Shown in pieces: positions 17,036 through 26,068 of a stretch of 64,000 bases of DNA. A model generated the notes under the pieces. It was not told the origin of the DNA. It did no database searches and saw only the letters and a list, made by a program, of their open reading frames with translations. The translations under genes were made by a program, and so were the position numbers. Numbering within the stretch: the first letter of the stretch is position 1; every line of letters starts with the position of its first letter. Source of the DNA: ZC4RG20 sp963702105 (GTDB lineage Bacteria > Pseudomonadota > Gammaproteobacteria > Steroidobacterales > Rariloculaceae); the NCBI GenBank assembly GCA_963702105.1, contig OY969712.1, forward strand, positions 4,092,001-4,156,000, in the 5' to 3' direction.

Positions 17036-18994
17036 ATGCGCGCCGTCATCGTTCGTTCTCTCGGGCTCGCGCTGCTCGCCGCAGGCGGCATGGCCGCGGC
17101 ACAGAAGCCTGCGCCGCAAGAGCCGGCCGTACAGGCGCCTGCCGCACAGGCGCCTGCCGCACAGGAGCCTCCTGCACAGAAGCCCGCCGCACAGGAGCCC
17201 GCCGTACCGAAGTCTGCCGCGTCGGCCGACGGCGAAACCCTCTTCCAGGCCCACTGCGCGGCCTGTCACGCTCATCCCACGGACGAGAAGGTTCCGCCGC
17301 TCGACGTGCTCGCGACCTACTCGCCGAACGCGGTCGTCGCGGCGCTTACCGAGGGCTTCATGAAGATTCAGGGCCAGACGCTGACGCCGGCCGAGCGCAG
17401 CGCGGTGGCCGAGTACCTCACGGGGCGGGCCGTGAGCGCGGCCGCGCCCGTCGCGTTCTCGAAGGGCTCGTGCGGCCGCGCGCCCATGCCGCCGACCTTG
17501 CGCCCCGGCCAGTTCTGGAACGGCTGGGGGCCGGACGTAACGAACGCGCGCTTCCAGCGCGACGCGGGCGGCCTTTCCGCGGCAGACGTGCCGAAGCTCG
17601 AGCTCGAGTGGGCCTTCGGCATCCCGGGCGCGACACAGTCGCGGGCGCAGCCCGCCGTCGTCGGCGGGCGGCTCTTCATGGGCAGCCCGTCCGGCGCGAT
17701 CTACGCGCTCGACGCGAAGACGGGCTGCGTATATTGGACGTTCAAGGCGCAGGCCGGCGTGCGCACGGCGATCTCCGTCGGGCCCGTGAGCGTGAACGGC
17801 ACCGCAGGCTATGCGATCTACTTCGCGGACGCAGAAGCCCGCGCCTACGCCGTCGATGCCGAGACGGGCAAGCTCATCTGGATGCACAAGGTGGACGACC
17901 ATCCGGCGGCCCGCGCGACGGGTGCGCCCGTGCTCTACGACGGCCGGCTCTACGTGCCGCTCTCGGGCGTTTCGGAGGAGAGCACCGCCTCGATGCCCGA
18001 CTACGAATGCTGCACGTTCCGCGGCAGCATCACGGCGCTCGACGCGAACACGGGCGAGGTCGCCTGGAAGACCTATACCGTGGCCAAACCCGAGCCGCGG
18101 GGTAAGAGCTCCTCCGGCAAGCAGCTGTACGGTCCTGCCGGCGTGCCGATCTGGAGCTCCCCGACCGTCGACGCGAAGCGCGGCCTGCTCTACGCGGCCA
18201 CGGGCAACGCGTACGCGGACCCGCCGCAGAAGACGAGCGACGCGGTCATCGCGTTCTCCCTTAAGACCGGCGCCATCGAATGGGTGCAGCAGCTCGCGGC
18301 GGGAGACACCTGGATCATGGGCTGCGACCCGCAGTCGAGCGGCGGCAATCCCCGTGCCGGCGAGAATCCGAACTGCCCCTCGTCGGTCGGGCCCGACTTC
18401 GACTTCTCGGCCTCGCCCGCGCTCGTGACGATGCCCGACGGCCGAGACGTGCTCGTCGAGACGCAGAAGTCCGGCCTCGGCTACGCGCTCGATCCGGACC
18501 GCAAGGGCCAGGTCATCTGGCGTTACCGCTGGGGCCGCGGCGCGCCGATCGGCGGCGTCTGGGGCGCGGCCTCGGACGGCGTGCGCGCGTATTTCGGCGT
18601 GGCCGACAATCTCACGCCGGCGCCCGGCGGCCTGCACGCCGTCGCGCTCGCGACGGGCAAGCGCGTCTGGTACCAGCCGCCGCAGCCGCTGCTCTGCAAG
18701 CCCGGCCCGGGCTGCAGCGCGGCCCAGTCGGCCGCCCTGACGGTCATCCCGGGCGTCGTCTTCTCGGGCTCGGCCGACGGCGGCCTGCGCGCCTACGACG
18801 CCGCGACCGGCAAGATCCTCTGGACCTACGACACGAACCGCAGCTTCGAGACGGTCAACGGCGTCGAGGCCAAGGGGGCTTCCATGGACGGCCCGGGGCC
18901 GGTCGTCGCGGGCGGGATGCTCTACGTCACCTCGGGGAACGGCGGCTACGTCGGGCGCCCCGGCAACGTGCTGCTGGCGTTCGGCGTACGGTGA
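17036..18994 (+). CDS. PQQ-dependent dehydrogenase with N-terminal cytochrome c domain (polyvinyl-alcohol-dehydrogenase-like)
   Basis: 652 residues; good site CCGGAGGATCC before the ATG. A signal peptide (to about residue 22) is followed by a repetitive Pro-Ala-Gln-Glu/Lys linker (23-65) and a class I cytochrome c domain (about 66-140) with haem motif CAACH. A PQQ-type beta-propeller then runs to the end, with repeats such as GAIYALDAKTGCVYWTFKA, ARAYAVDAETGKLIWMHKV and GGLRAYDAATGKILWTYDT. The layout fits periplasmic polyvinyl-alcohol dehydrogenase or related alcohol dehydrogenases that pass electrons from PQQ to haem c. A disulfide-like pair (YECC) is present. The substrate is unknown; the gene is monocistronic here. 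Confidence 0.88.
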   Translation: MRAVIVRSLGLALLAAGGMAAAQKPAPQEPAVQAPAAQAPAAQEPPAQKPAAQEPAVPKSAASADGETLFQAHCAACHAHPTDEKVPPLDVLATYSPNAVVAALTEGFMKIQGQTLTPAERSAVAEYLTGRAVSAAAPVAFSKGSCGRAPMPPTLRPGQFWNGWGPDVTNARFQRDAGGLSAADVPKLELEWAFGIPGATQSRAQPAVVGGRLFMGSPSGAIYALDAKTGCVYWTFKAQAGVRTAISVGPVSVNGTAGYAIYFADAEARAYAVDAETGKLIWMHKVDDHPAARATGAPVLYDGRLYVPLSGVSEESTASMPDYECCTFRGSITALDANTGEVAWKTYTVAKPEPRGKSSSGKQLYGPAGVPIWSSPTVDAKRGLLYAATGNAYADPPQKTSDAVIAFSLKTGAIEWVQQLAAGDTWIMGCDPQSSGGNPRAGENPNCPSSVGPDFDFSASPALVTMPDGRDVLVETQKSGLGYALDPDRKGQVIWRYRWGRGAPIGGVWGAASDGVRAYFGVADNLTPAPGGLHAVALATGKRVWYQPPQPLLCKPGPGCSAAQSAALTVIPGVVFSGSADGGLRAYDAATGKILWTYDTNRSFETVNGVEAKGASMDGPGPVVAGGMLYVTSGNGGYVGRPGNVLLAFGVR

Positions 18995-19086
18995 AAAAAA
19001 AAGGGGTCAGAGCCCTTTTTCGCCCCGAGCGGCGCAAGAAGTTGCGCCCGACGCCGCAGGCGAAAAAGGGCTCTGACCCCTTTTTT
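18995..19086. repeat. Paired GGGGTCAGAGCCC repeat element (REPIN-like), copy B
   Basis: Two palindromic units in opposite orientation (about 18999-19022 and 19061-19087) enclose about 40 bases. It fills the entire space between the stop codons of two convergent genes. Both the single units and the whole element can fold; a bidirectional terminator role is likely. Confidence 0.8.
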
Positions 19087-20253
19087 TCACCACAGCTTCT
19101 CGAAGGCCCGCGCCAGATCGGCGATCAGGTCGTCGGCATGCTCGATGCCGACGGCGAGCCGCACGGTCGAGTCCGTGATGCCCGCGCGTTCGAGCTCCTC
19201 GGCGCTGAGGTCGCCGCCGAGGTAGAGCTTCACGGGCGCGACGAGCGAGTCGGTCGACCCGAGGCTCGCCGTCGTCGCAAACAGCTCGAGCGCGTCGATG
19301 AAGGCCCAGGTCTTCTCGCGGTCGGCCTTGAGGTCGAAGCTCAGCACGCCGCCGAAGTCCTGCATCTGCCGCTTTGCGAGGTCATGGCCCGGATCGTCCG
19401 GCAGGCCCGGGTAATAGACGCGCTCGACCTCGGCACGGCCCGCGAGGAACTTCGCCACCGCGAGCGCGTTCTCCGAGTGGCACCGATAACGCAGGTAATA
19501 GGTCCTGAGGCCGCGCAGCATCAGATAGGCGACGCCCGGATCCATGGTCGCGCCGAGATTCACCGCCTGCGGCCGCAGCGCCTTGATGAGCGGCTTGGAG
19601 CCGATCACGATGCCGCCCATCGCGTCGCCGTGACCGTTGCCGTACTTCGTCAGGCTATGCACGAAGTAGTCGATCTCGAAACGGCCGTGGTTGTGCAGCC
19701 CGGCGAACGTGTTGTCGAGCACGGTCACGACGCCGTGCCGCTTCGCGAGCGCGGCGATGGCGGCGAGGTCCGGCACCTGCAGCATGGGGTTCGTCGGCGC
19801 CTCGAAGACGACGAGCTTCGTCTCGGGCAGCGCAAACGTGCGGTCGATGCTCTCGAGATCGTGGATGCTCAGCATCGTGTGCTCGATGCGGAAGCGCGGC
19901 AGCATCTTGCGCACGGCGATGCGCGTCGGCCGATAAGACTCGACGAAGATAACGATGCGATCCCCGGATTGGACGTTGCCGAGCAGGCTCAACCAGATGG
20001 CGGCCATGCCCGAGCCCACCGCGATCGCATCTTCGCGATCCTGCAGCTCAGCGGCGAGCAGCTCGAGCTGGCGCGTCGTCGGGTTCGAGTCCCGGGTATA
20101 GTCGAACCCGTGCTCGCGCGCGTCGCGCGTCATCGAGTCCGCGATCGTGGGATACGTGAATTTGACGGTCCGGTAGACCGGAGGAATGACGGGACGGTTG
20201 CCGTCCGGCAGCTCGACCTCGGGCTGATGCGTGACGCGCGTTTGCTTATCCAT
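19087..20253 (-). CDS. Cys/Met metabolism PLP-dependent lyase/transferase (trans-sulfuration family)
   Basis: 388 residues from ATG at 20253; upstream in-frame sequence is Arg-rich noise. Fold-type I PLP enzyme. The Schiff-base lysine is in VHSLTKYGNGHGDAMGG, cofactor contacts include VGSGMAAIWLSLL and VLDNTFAGLHNHG, and SLGSTDSLVAPVK lies near the C-terminus. The family covers cystathionine gamma-synthase, cystathionine lyases, methionine gamma-lyase and acylhomoserine sulfhydrylases; sequence alone does not separate them. It is 11 bases downstream of the MOSC gene and shares a three-gene unit with a second such enzyme. Confidence 0.88.
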   Translation of the reverse strand: MDKQTRVTHQPEVELPDGNRPVIPPVYRTVKFTYPTIADSMTRDAREHGFDYTRDSNPTTRQLELLAAELQDREDAIAVGSGMAAIWLSLLGNVQSGDRIVIFVESYRPTRIAVRKMLPRFRIEHTMLSIHDLESIDRTFALPETKLVVFEAPTNPMLQVPDLAAIAALAKRHGVVTVLDNTFAGLHNHGRFEIDYFVHSLTKYGNGHGDAMGGIVIGSKPLIKALRPQAVNLGATMDPGVAYLMLRGLRTYYLRYRCHSENALAVAKFLAGRAEVERVYYPGLPDDPGHDLAKRQMQDFGGVLSFDLKADREKTWAFIDALELFATTASLGSTDSLVAPVKLYLGGDLSAEELERAGITDSTVRLAVGIEHADDLIADLARAFEKLW

Positions 20254-20264
20254 GACGATGTCTC

Positions 20265-21065
20265 TCAAAAGATCTCGACGAGGTCGCCCACGCCGATGCG
20301 CCCGAGCCGGCGCGGAATCACATTCTGGCCGAACATCACGCCGGCCGGGCCGCGCCGGAAAGCGCGCAGCGTCTTCAGCGGCTCGCCGGCGGTATCCACG
20401 ACGCCCGTGTCGGGGTCTACGGCGGTCAGCACGCAGCGCGTGCAAGGCCACGCCACCTCAAGCTCGACCGCGCCGATGACGAGCCGCCGCCAGCCGTCCT
20501 CGGCGAACGGCGCGTCCGCGGTCACGACGAGGTTCGGCCTGAAGCGCCGCATCGAAACCGGTGCGGGCAAGCGTTCGTTCAACGCTTCGAGCGAGGCCGT
20601 GGAAATCAGGAGCAGCGGCGCGCCGTCGGCGAAGCCGACCTCGTCGTCGAACCGGGCGGCGGGATTCGGCACGGCGCGGTGCTGGTCGTCGGCGAGATAG
20701 ACGAGCCGGCAAGGCAGCCCCAGGAACGCGCTGAACCAGGCGGCTGCATCGCCTTCGACCTCCGTCGCCTCGACGCGCCCGCGCCAGATCGTGACTGCCG
20801 CGACCGGGCCCCCCGGCCATTTCCACGGCAGGCGCAGCGGCGCGGCGCCGGGCGCCTCGACCGTGAATCCTTCGGCGTCGGCGGCACCGATGCGAATCAA
20901 CGCCATGCGCGGATGCCGGCGCTGCGTCAGAAAGCCGCCCTCGGCGTCCACGAGCATGTAGCGCCGGTCGTGCGCGAGGCCGCGCGCTTCGACGAGCTCG
21001 CTGAGACACGCCACGCGCCCGCAGGACTTGATCGGATAGACGTTGATCTCGACGACTCGCGGCAT
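20265..21065 (-). CDS. MOSC-domain protein (YcbX-like)
   Basis: 266 residues from ATG at 21065. The N-terminal MOSC_N beta-barrel (RVVEINVYPIKSCGRVA, RRYMLVDAEGGFLTQR) is followed by a MOSC domain with a conserved cysteine motif WPCTRCVLTAVDPDTG and a C-terminal PAGVMFGQNVIPR. Homologues such as YcbX and mARC bind molybdenum cofactor sulfurase-like and reduce N-hydroxylated compounds. The cysteine in PCTRC is the expected Moco ligand or sulfur carrier. Lying between two trans-sulfuration enzymes, it may link sulfur chemistry to its job (inference). Confidence 0.87.
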   Translation of the reverse strand: MPRVVEINVYPIKSCGRVACLSELVEARGLAHDRRYMLVDAEGGFLTQRRHPRMALIRIGAADAEGFTVEAPGAAPLRLPWKWPGGPVAAVTIWRGRVEATEVEGDAAAWFSAFLGLPCRLVYLADDQHRAVPNPAARFDDEVGFADGAPLLLISTASLEALNERLPAPVSMRRFRPNLVVTADAPFAEDGWRRLVIGAVELEVAWPCTRCVLTAVDPDTGVVDTAGEPLKTLRAFRRGPAGVMFGQNVIPRRLGRIGVGDLVEIF

Positions 21066-21094
21066 CGGCTCGAGGCTCAGCCCGCGGCGGCCGC

Positions 21095-22246
21095 TCAGAG
21101 GCGATCGAGCGCCTGGCGCAGGTCCGCAATGAGGTCGTCCGGATCCTCGATGCCGACCGAGAGCCGCACGAGGCCGTCCGTGATCCCGACGCGGCGGCGC
21201 TCGGCCTCTTCGACGTCGGCGTGCGTCATCGTGACGGGATGCGTGATCAGCGTCTCGACGGAGCCCAGGTTCTCCGCCAGCGTGCAGAGCTTGACCGAAT
21301 CCATGAGCCGCTTGCCGGCCGCGACGCCGCCCTGGACCTCGAACCACAGCATGGCGCCGAAGCCCTTGGCCTGGCGCTTCGCGAGCGCGTGCTGCGGGAA
21401 GGACTCGAGGCCGGGATAGCGCACCTGTGCGACCTTCGGGTGCGACTCGAGGAACTCGGCGACGGCCTGCGCGTTGGCGGACTGGCGGTCGAGGCGCAGC
21501 GAGAGGGTCTTCGTGCCCTGCAGCGTGAGCCACGCGACCCAGGGCGACATGATGACGCCGGCCGCGTTCTGCACGAAGCGCACGCGCTGATCCAGGGTCT
21601 TCGAGTCGACGACGACGGCGCCACCGACGGTCGCGTTGTGGCCGTCGAAGTACTTCGTCGTGCTGTGAATCGAAATGTTCGCGCCGAGCTCGAGCGGGCG
21701 CTGGTAGTAGGGCGTCAGAAACGTGTTGTCGACGGCGTGCGGGATACCGCGCGCGCGGGTGATCTCCGATACGGCCGCGATGTCCGTGAGCTTCAGCGTC
21801 GGATTCGCGGGGGTCTCGGTCAGGACGAGCTTCGTGTTGTCCTTGATGGCGGCGCGGACGGCGTCGGGATCGGAAGTATCGGCGAACGTGAACTCGACGC
21901 CGTAGCGCTTGTAGACCTTGGTGCAGAGCCGATACGTGCCGCCGTAAGCGACGTCGGAGACGACGGCGTGGTCGCCCGCGCTGAGAAAGGCCTGGAGCAC
22001 GGCCTGGATCGCGGCCATGCCCGTCGCGTAGCAGGTGCAGTCCGCGCCCTCTTCGAGGATCGCGATCTTCTTCTCCAGGGCCCGGACCGTCGGGTTGCCG
22101 GACCGCGAATACGAGAACCCCTTCGCGAGGTACTCGTCCACCGAGTCCTGCACGAAGGTCGTCGTCTGGAACACCGGCGTCAAAATCGAGCCCGTCTGCG
22201 GGTCCGGGGTCACGCCGGCGTGGACCTGCTTGGTCGTGAAGCCCAT
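21095..22246 (-). CDS. Cystathionine gamma-synthase / gamma-lyase family enzyme
   Basis: 383 residues from ATG at 22246 (MGFTTKQVHAG), preferred over one 12 bases upstream because TTGGAGC is well placed. Fold-type I PLP enzyme: Schiff-base lysine in SIHSTTKYFDGHN, YSRSGNPTVRALE at the substrate arm, ATGMAAIQAVLQAF, AVDNTFLTPYYQRPLELGA, and ENLGSVETLITHPVTMTHA near the end. The motifs fit the MetB/CGL branch, acting on O-acylhomoserine or cystathionine in methionine/cysteine interconversion. It is the first gene of a three-gene minus-strand unit with the MOSC protein and a second PLP enzyme. Confidence 0.9.
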   Translation of the reverse strand: MGFTTKQVHAGVTPDPQTGSILTPVFQTTTFVQDSVDEYLAKGFSYSRSGNPTVRALEKKIAILEEGADCTCYATGMAAIQAVLQAFLSAGDHAVVSDVAYGGTYRLCTKVYKRYGVEFTFADTSDPDAVRAAIKDNTKLVLTETPANPTLKLTDIAAVSEITRARGIPHAVDNTFLTPYYQRPLELGANISIHSTTKYFDGHNATVGGAVVVDSKTLDQRVRFVQNAAGVIMSPWVAWLTLQGTKTLSLRLDRQSANAQAVAEFLESHPKVAQVRYPGLESFPQHALAKRQAKGFGAMLWFEVQGGVAAGKRLMDSVKLCTLAENLGSVETLITHPVTMTHADVEEAERRRVGITDGLVRLSVGIEDPDDLIADLRQALDRL

Positions 22247-22285
22247 GTTTCGCTCCAAGGAACGGTTGAGCCGGCGATGATACCC

Positions 22286-22371
22286 GAAAAAGGGGTCGGA
22301 GCCCTTTTTCGCCGGCGGCTACGGTTGCGCGGCTGCCGACGTATTCGGCGAAAAGGGCTCTGACCCCTTTG
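22286..22371. repeat. Paired GGGGTC(A/G)GAGCCC repeat element (REPIN-like), copy C
   Basis: Opposed palindromic units enclose about 35 bases. The left unit has one substitution (GGGGTCGGAGCCC). It lies between two genes that are both on the minus strand: after the stop of the glutaminyl cyclase gene and before the start of the PLP enzyme gene. Confidence 0.8.
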
Positions 22372-22373
22372 TT

Positions 22374-23183
22374 CTAGCGCGGTACGAGCTGGACCTCGAA
22401 GAGCTTCGGCCAGTCCTTGCCCGTGAGGTAGATCTTTTTCGTCCGCCGGTCGTACGCGATGCCGTTCAGCACGTCCTCGGCGCCGCGCTCGTCGGGCGGA
22501 TAGATCGAACCCGCGTGAACCCAGCCGAGCACCGCGCCCGTCGCGGGCGAGATGCGGGCGATGCGGTCGTCGTGCCAGACGTTCGACCAGATCTCGCCGT
22601 CGATGTACTCGAGCTCGTTGAGCTCGGTCACGGGCCGGCCCCGGTCCTGCACCTCGATGGTTCGGACCACGTCGAACGTCTTCGGATCGAGAAAGCGCAG
22701 CGTCGCCGTGCCGTCGCTCAAGATCAGCTGCTTGCCGTCCTGCGTGAGCCCCCAACCCTCGCCGTCGTAGCGAAAGTCGCCGAGGCGCTTGAACGTATGC
22801 AGGTCGTAGATGAAGCCGACGTGGTTCTGCCACGTGAGCTCGTAGAGCTTGTCGCCGAGGATCGCGATGCCTTCGCCGAAGAACAAGGCGCTGATGGGCT
22901 CGGACTGCTCGACGCGGCCCGTCGCGAGATCCACCTTGCGGATCGACGAATGGCCGTTGAGCCCCGTGCCCTCGTAGAGCTGGCCGTCGTGGATCGCGAG
23001 CCCCTGCGTGAACGCGTCCGGATCGTGCGGATAGGAGGCGACGACGCGCACGCCCCACTCCTTGGGCGCGCTCGCGTCGGGGGCGCCGGACTGGGCCGCG
23101 GCCGCAAACGTGGCCAGCACTGCGGCCAACGCGGCCGGCGCGACGGCCGTAAAGAATAGAGGGCGGATCGAAGCGAATTTCAT
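22374..23183 (-). CDS. Glutaminyl-peptide cyclotransferase (plant/bacterial type)
   Basis: 269 residues with an N-terminal signal (to about residue 30, AAAAQSG). The five-bladed propeller motifs of this family are present: DPDAFTQGLAI, YEGTGLNGHSSIRKVDL, RYDGEGWGLTQDGK, ELNELEYIDGEIWSNVW, EDVLNGIAYD and TGKDWPKLFEV. It converts N-terminal glutamine to pyroglutamate on exported proteins, probably in the periplasm. Length matches the family. Confidence 0.94.
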   Translation of the reverse strand: MKFASIRPLFFTAVAPAALAAVLATFAAAAQSGAPDASAPKEWGVRVVASYPHDPDAFTQGLAIHDGQLYEGTGLNGHSSIRKVDLATGRVEQSEPISALFFGEGIAILGDKLYELTWQNHVGFIYDLHTFKRLGDFRYDGEGWGLTQDGKQLILSDGTATLRFLDPKTFDVVRTIEVQDRGRPVTELNELEYIDGEIWSNVWHDDRIARISPATGAVLGWVHAGSIYPPDERGAEDVLNGIAYDRRTKKIYLTGKDWPKLFEVQLVPR

Positions 23184-23230
23184 GCGGCGTTCTCGACTCG
23201 CGGCCGCCCGGCGAGCGGCCTTCGGAGCCG

Positions 23231-23842
23231 CTACTTTAGCGCATTATGCGCGGCCGCCGCGCGCCAGGCCTCGCGCCGCTCGAGCCAGTGCGTGCGATCC
23301 ACCCACTGCCAGCGGTAGTCGGCCGCCTCCTGCTCGACGGCCTCGTAGTCGCGCAGATAGCGGGACGCGAAGCCCTCGACGCCCCATTCGCGATACTGCA
23401 TGACGTGCTCGAGCTCGTGCACCCACAGGCTCGGGTCGCCGAGCGCGTCCGCACGATGCTGCCAGACGACGACGTAGTCGAGCGTAATCGCAGGGGCTTC
23501 ATCGAGCAGAAACGTGCCGCCCTGCAGCGTGAGCGTGCCGCCGCAGGCCACGCACCAGCGTACGCGGTCGAGCGTCGCCGCCGGCACGTAGCCCGCGAGC
23601 TCGGCGCGGATCGAGTCCGGAATCGGCGCGACGCCGTGGGCGACGGCCGCGTCGCGCGAATGCTCGATCAGGGCCGCGAGCAGCGGCGCCGCCGCCTCGA
23701 CCATGAACGGCTCGATCGACTGCTCGAGCTCGGCGAGGCCGTGACCGGCCTTGTCCTCGGCGCCGGCGCACACGGCGGCCGGCACGGCGCCGACCACGGC
23801 CGCGACGACGAGCGCCGCGCCGACCTTCGCGATTCCTTTCAT
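23231..23842 (-). CDS. Exported DUF4157-like putative metallopeptidase
   Basis: 203 residues with a signal peptide (cleavage near AAVCAGA). The centre has SLWVHELEHVMQYREWGVEGFASRYL written in part as HELEH, an HExxH-type zinc site, followed by EQEA where a third ligand could lie. Cysteines in WCVACGG may form a disulfide. The pattern HELxHVxQYxxWGxxGFAxxY is that of DUF4157-type proteins, some of which are toxin or contractile-system cargo domains. Here it is a free periplasmic protein in a housekeeping setting. Confidence 0.75.
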   Translation of the reverse strand: MKGIAKVGAALVVAAVVGAVPAAVCAGAEDKAGHGLAELEQSIEPFMVEAAAPLLAALIEHSRDAAVAHGVAPIPDSIRAELAGYVPAATLDRVRWCVACGGTLTLQGGTFLLDEAPAITLDYVVVWQHRADALGDPSLWVHELEHVMQYREWGVEGFASRYLRDYEAVEQEAADYRWQWVDRTHWLERREAWRAAAAHNALK

Positions 23843-23883
23843 CGACCCGCCTCTTCGGCCAAGTTTCGATTGTAGCGGAGCCC

Positions 23884-23970
23884 GAAAAAGGGGTCAGAGC
23901 CCTTTTTCGCGCGTGGCGCCATCGCTTATCGAAATGCCATCGCGGGCGAAAAGGGCTCTGACCCCTTCTT
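23884..23970. repeat. Paired GGGGTCAGAGCCC repeat element (REPIN-like), copy D
   Basis: Two opposed palindromic units flank about 38 bases. It lies between the start of the DUF4157-like gene and the stop of the TRAP permease gene, both minus strand. Confidence 0.8.
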
Positions 23971-23983
23971 TGGCTTTTTCACC

Positions 23984-26068
23984 CTACAGAAGCAGGCAGA
24001 GCCGCGGAAACGCCATGAGCAAGATCGTTACGGCCGTCGTAATCAGCACGAACGGAAACGCCCCGGCGAAGATCGTACCGAGGCTCACGCGGTCGTCGTC
24101 GAGGCTCGATTTGATGACGTAGACGCTGAGGCCGAGGGGCGGCGTCAGCAGGCCTATCTCGACGCCGATCACCGTCACGATGCCGAACCAGATCAGGTTG
24201 CCGCCGAGCGCCGTGACGACGGGCAGCGCGAGCGGCAGCAGGATCAGGAGGATCGAAGTCGAGTCGAGCACGGTGCCGAGCACGAGCAGCAGCAGCAGGT
24301 AGACCGTCAGAAAGCCGGCCATGCCGAGCCCCGTGCCGCCGAGGAAGCCCGCGATGTCCTGCGGCAGCTCGGTCAGCGTCAACATTCGGCTGAACGTGCT
24401 CGCCGCAATGATCAGAAACAGAATGATGACCGAGACCTGCCCCGTCTCGCGAATGACCTCCCAGAGCTTGGCCCAGGTCAGCCTCCGCTTCACGAGCGCG
24501 ATGCACATGGCCGCGAACGCGCCCGCCGCACCGGCCTCGGTCGGCGTGAACACGCCGCCGTAGATGCCTCCGAGCACGAGCAGGATCAGCGCGAGCACCG
24601 GCAGCAGGCCGAGGAAGGCCTGCGCGGGGCCGTAGGCCGCATCGCCGGGACGGCCGCCCTCCGCGCCCGCGGCGGCCGCCGCGGCAGCGTCCCCCGCGGC
24701 GCCCCGGGCAACGTCCCCCGCCGCGTCCCGGGCGGCGCCTTCGGCGGCGTTCGCTGCCCTGCCGACCCCGCGCCTCACGTCCCCGGCGAAGCTCGGCCAG
24801 AACTTCGCGATGAGCACGACGCCGATCGCGAACGCGGCCGCGAGCAGCAAGCCCGGCACCACGGCCGCACGGAAGAGTCCGCCGATCGAGACTTCCGCGA
24901 TGACGCCGTAGATGATGAGCAGCAGGCTCGGCGGAATCAGCATGCCGAGCACGGAGGACCCGGCCGTCAGGCCGACGGCGAACTTCGGCGTGTAGCCGTG
25001 CCGGACCATCTCGGGAACCGCGATCTTCGTGAAGATCGCCGCCGAGGCGATCGAGATGCCCGTGATGGCGGCGAACACGGCGTTGGCCGCGACGGTCGCG
25101 ACGCCGAGGCCGCCGTAGATGCGGCCGAATACCTGCTGAGCCGCGCGGAACGCATCGCGGCCTATGTCGGAGACATCGACGAAGAGGCCCATGAGCACGA
25201 ACAGCGGCACGGTCGCGAAGACGTAATCCGAGATCGTGCCCTCAGCCGCGAGCGACAGTGTCCGCGTCGCGATCGTGAAGTCGTGCTTGAGCAGCGCAAG
25301 CCCCAGGAAGCCCGTGAGCAGCAGACCGATGGCGATCGGCATGCCGAGCGCGATGAGGGCGAGCACGGCGAGCACCATGAGCACGCCGACGCTGCGCGGC
25401 TCGAGCGTCGGTCCCGACTGCCAGAGCACGGCCGCGGCCGCAGCCACGGCCAGCGGCACGAGCAGCGCGGCCCAGCCGATCGCGCGGGCGCCCGCGCCGG
25501 CCGGACTGCGGCGCAGCGCAGCGGGCAGCACGGTCCCGAGCTGGCGCAGCGACTCGGCTGCGACGACGACCGACCCGAAGACGAGCAGCCCTTTGACGGG
25601 CCAGACATCGACCTTGAATATGCCTTCGACGCCCTCGAACTCGCGCGTCCGCAACGCCGTCAAGAAGTCCGGCCAGGCCCCGACGGCCATGAGGGCGAAC
25701 AGCACGCAAGTAAGCAACGCGAGCGCCGCGCGCCAGCGCGCCGCGGCCGCGGGCGAGTGCGCGTCGAGCCGCGCGAGCAGGAACTCGGCCTGCGTGAGCC
25801 GCCCGCGATAGACGGCGTACGCGAGCTGCAGGAACACGCTCGCGACGAGCGAGAGGGACACCATCTCGGGCACGCCGTGAATCGGCCGGTCGAACAGGTT
25901 CCGGCCCGCGATGTCGGCGCAGATCAGAAAGGTCAGCGCGAAGACCCAGACGACGCCCGCGCCGTTCATCCACTCGATGAGCGCGGCAAAAATCCGCGCC
26001 GGCCCCGACGGCAGGGCCGCGCGCGGACCGAGCTCACGCCGCGTCTCGAGGGCCGCGACGGAGCTCAT
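23984..26068 (-). CDS. TRAP transporter fused small/large permease (DctQ-DctM)
   Basis: 694 residues. The first 200 or so form a DctQ-like four-helix unit (FALTFLICADIAGRNLFDRP is the typical motif). The rest is a DctM-like large permease with many helices and motifs ITGISIASAAIFTKIA, GSSVLGMLIPPSLLLIIYG, PTEAGAAGAF and IGLLTPPLGLSVYVI. An unusual Ala/Gly/Asp-rich hydrophilic insert lies at about residues 433-475 between membrane segments. Its start overlaps the stop of the upstream binding-protein gene (ATGA), so the two are translated together. TRAP systems import organic acids with a sodium or proton gradient. Confidence 0.93.
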   Translation of the reverse strand: MSSVAALETRRELGPRAALPSGPARIFAALIEWMNGAGVVWVFALTFLICADIAGRNLFDRPIHGVPEMVSLSLVASVFLQLAYAVYRGRLTQAEFLLARLDAHSPAAAARWRAALALLTCVLFALMAVGAWPDFLTALRTREFEGVEGIFKVDVWPVKGLLVFGSVVVAAESLRQLGTVLPAALRRSPAGAGARAIGWAALLVPLAVAAAAAVLWQSGPTLEPRSVGVLMVLAVLALIALGMPIAIGLLLTGFLGLALLKHDFTIATRTLSLAAEGTISDYVFATVPLFVLMGLFVDVSDIGRDAFRAAQQVFGRIYGGLGVATVAANAVFAAITGISIASAAIFTKIAVPEMVRHGYTPKFAVGLTAGSSVLGMLIPPSLLLIIYGVIAEVSIGGLFRAAVVPGLLLAAAFAIGVVLIAKFWPSFAGDVRRGVGRAANAAEGAARDAAGDVARGAAGDAAAAAAAGAEGGRPGDAAYGPAQAFLGLLPVLALILLVLGGIYGGVFTPTEAGAAGAFAAMCIALVKRRLTWAKLWEVIRETGQVSVIILFLIIAASTFSRMLTLTELPQDIAGFLGGTGLGMAGFLTVYLLLLLVLGTVLDSTSILLILLPLALPVVTALGGNLIWFGIVTVIGVEIGLLTPPLGLSVYVIKSSLDDDRVSLGTIFAGAFPFVLITTAVTILLMAFPRLCLLL

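Noticed and set aside
18280..20700. Plus-strand open frame of 806 codons
   Set aside because: Runs over the end of the PQQ gene in another frame and antisense to two PLP/MOSC genes, crossing a repeat element; not protein-like.
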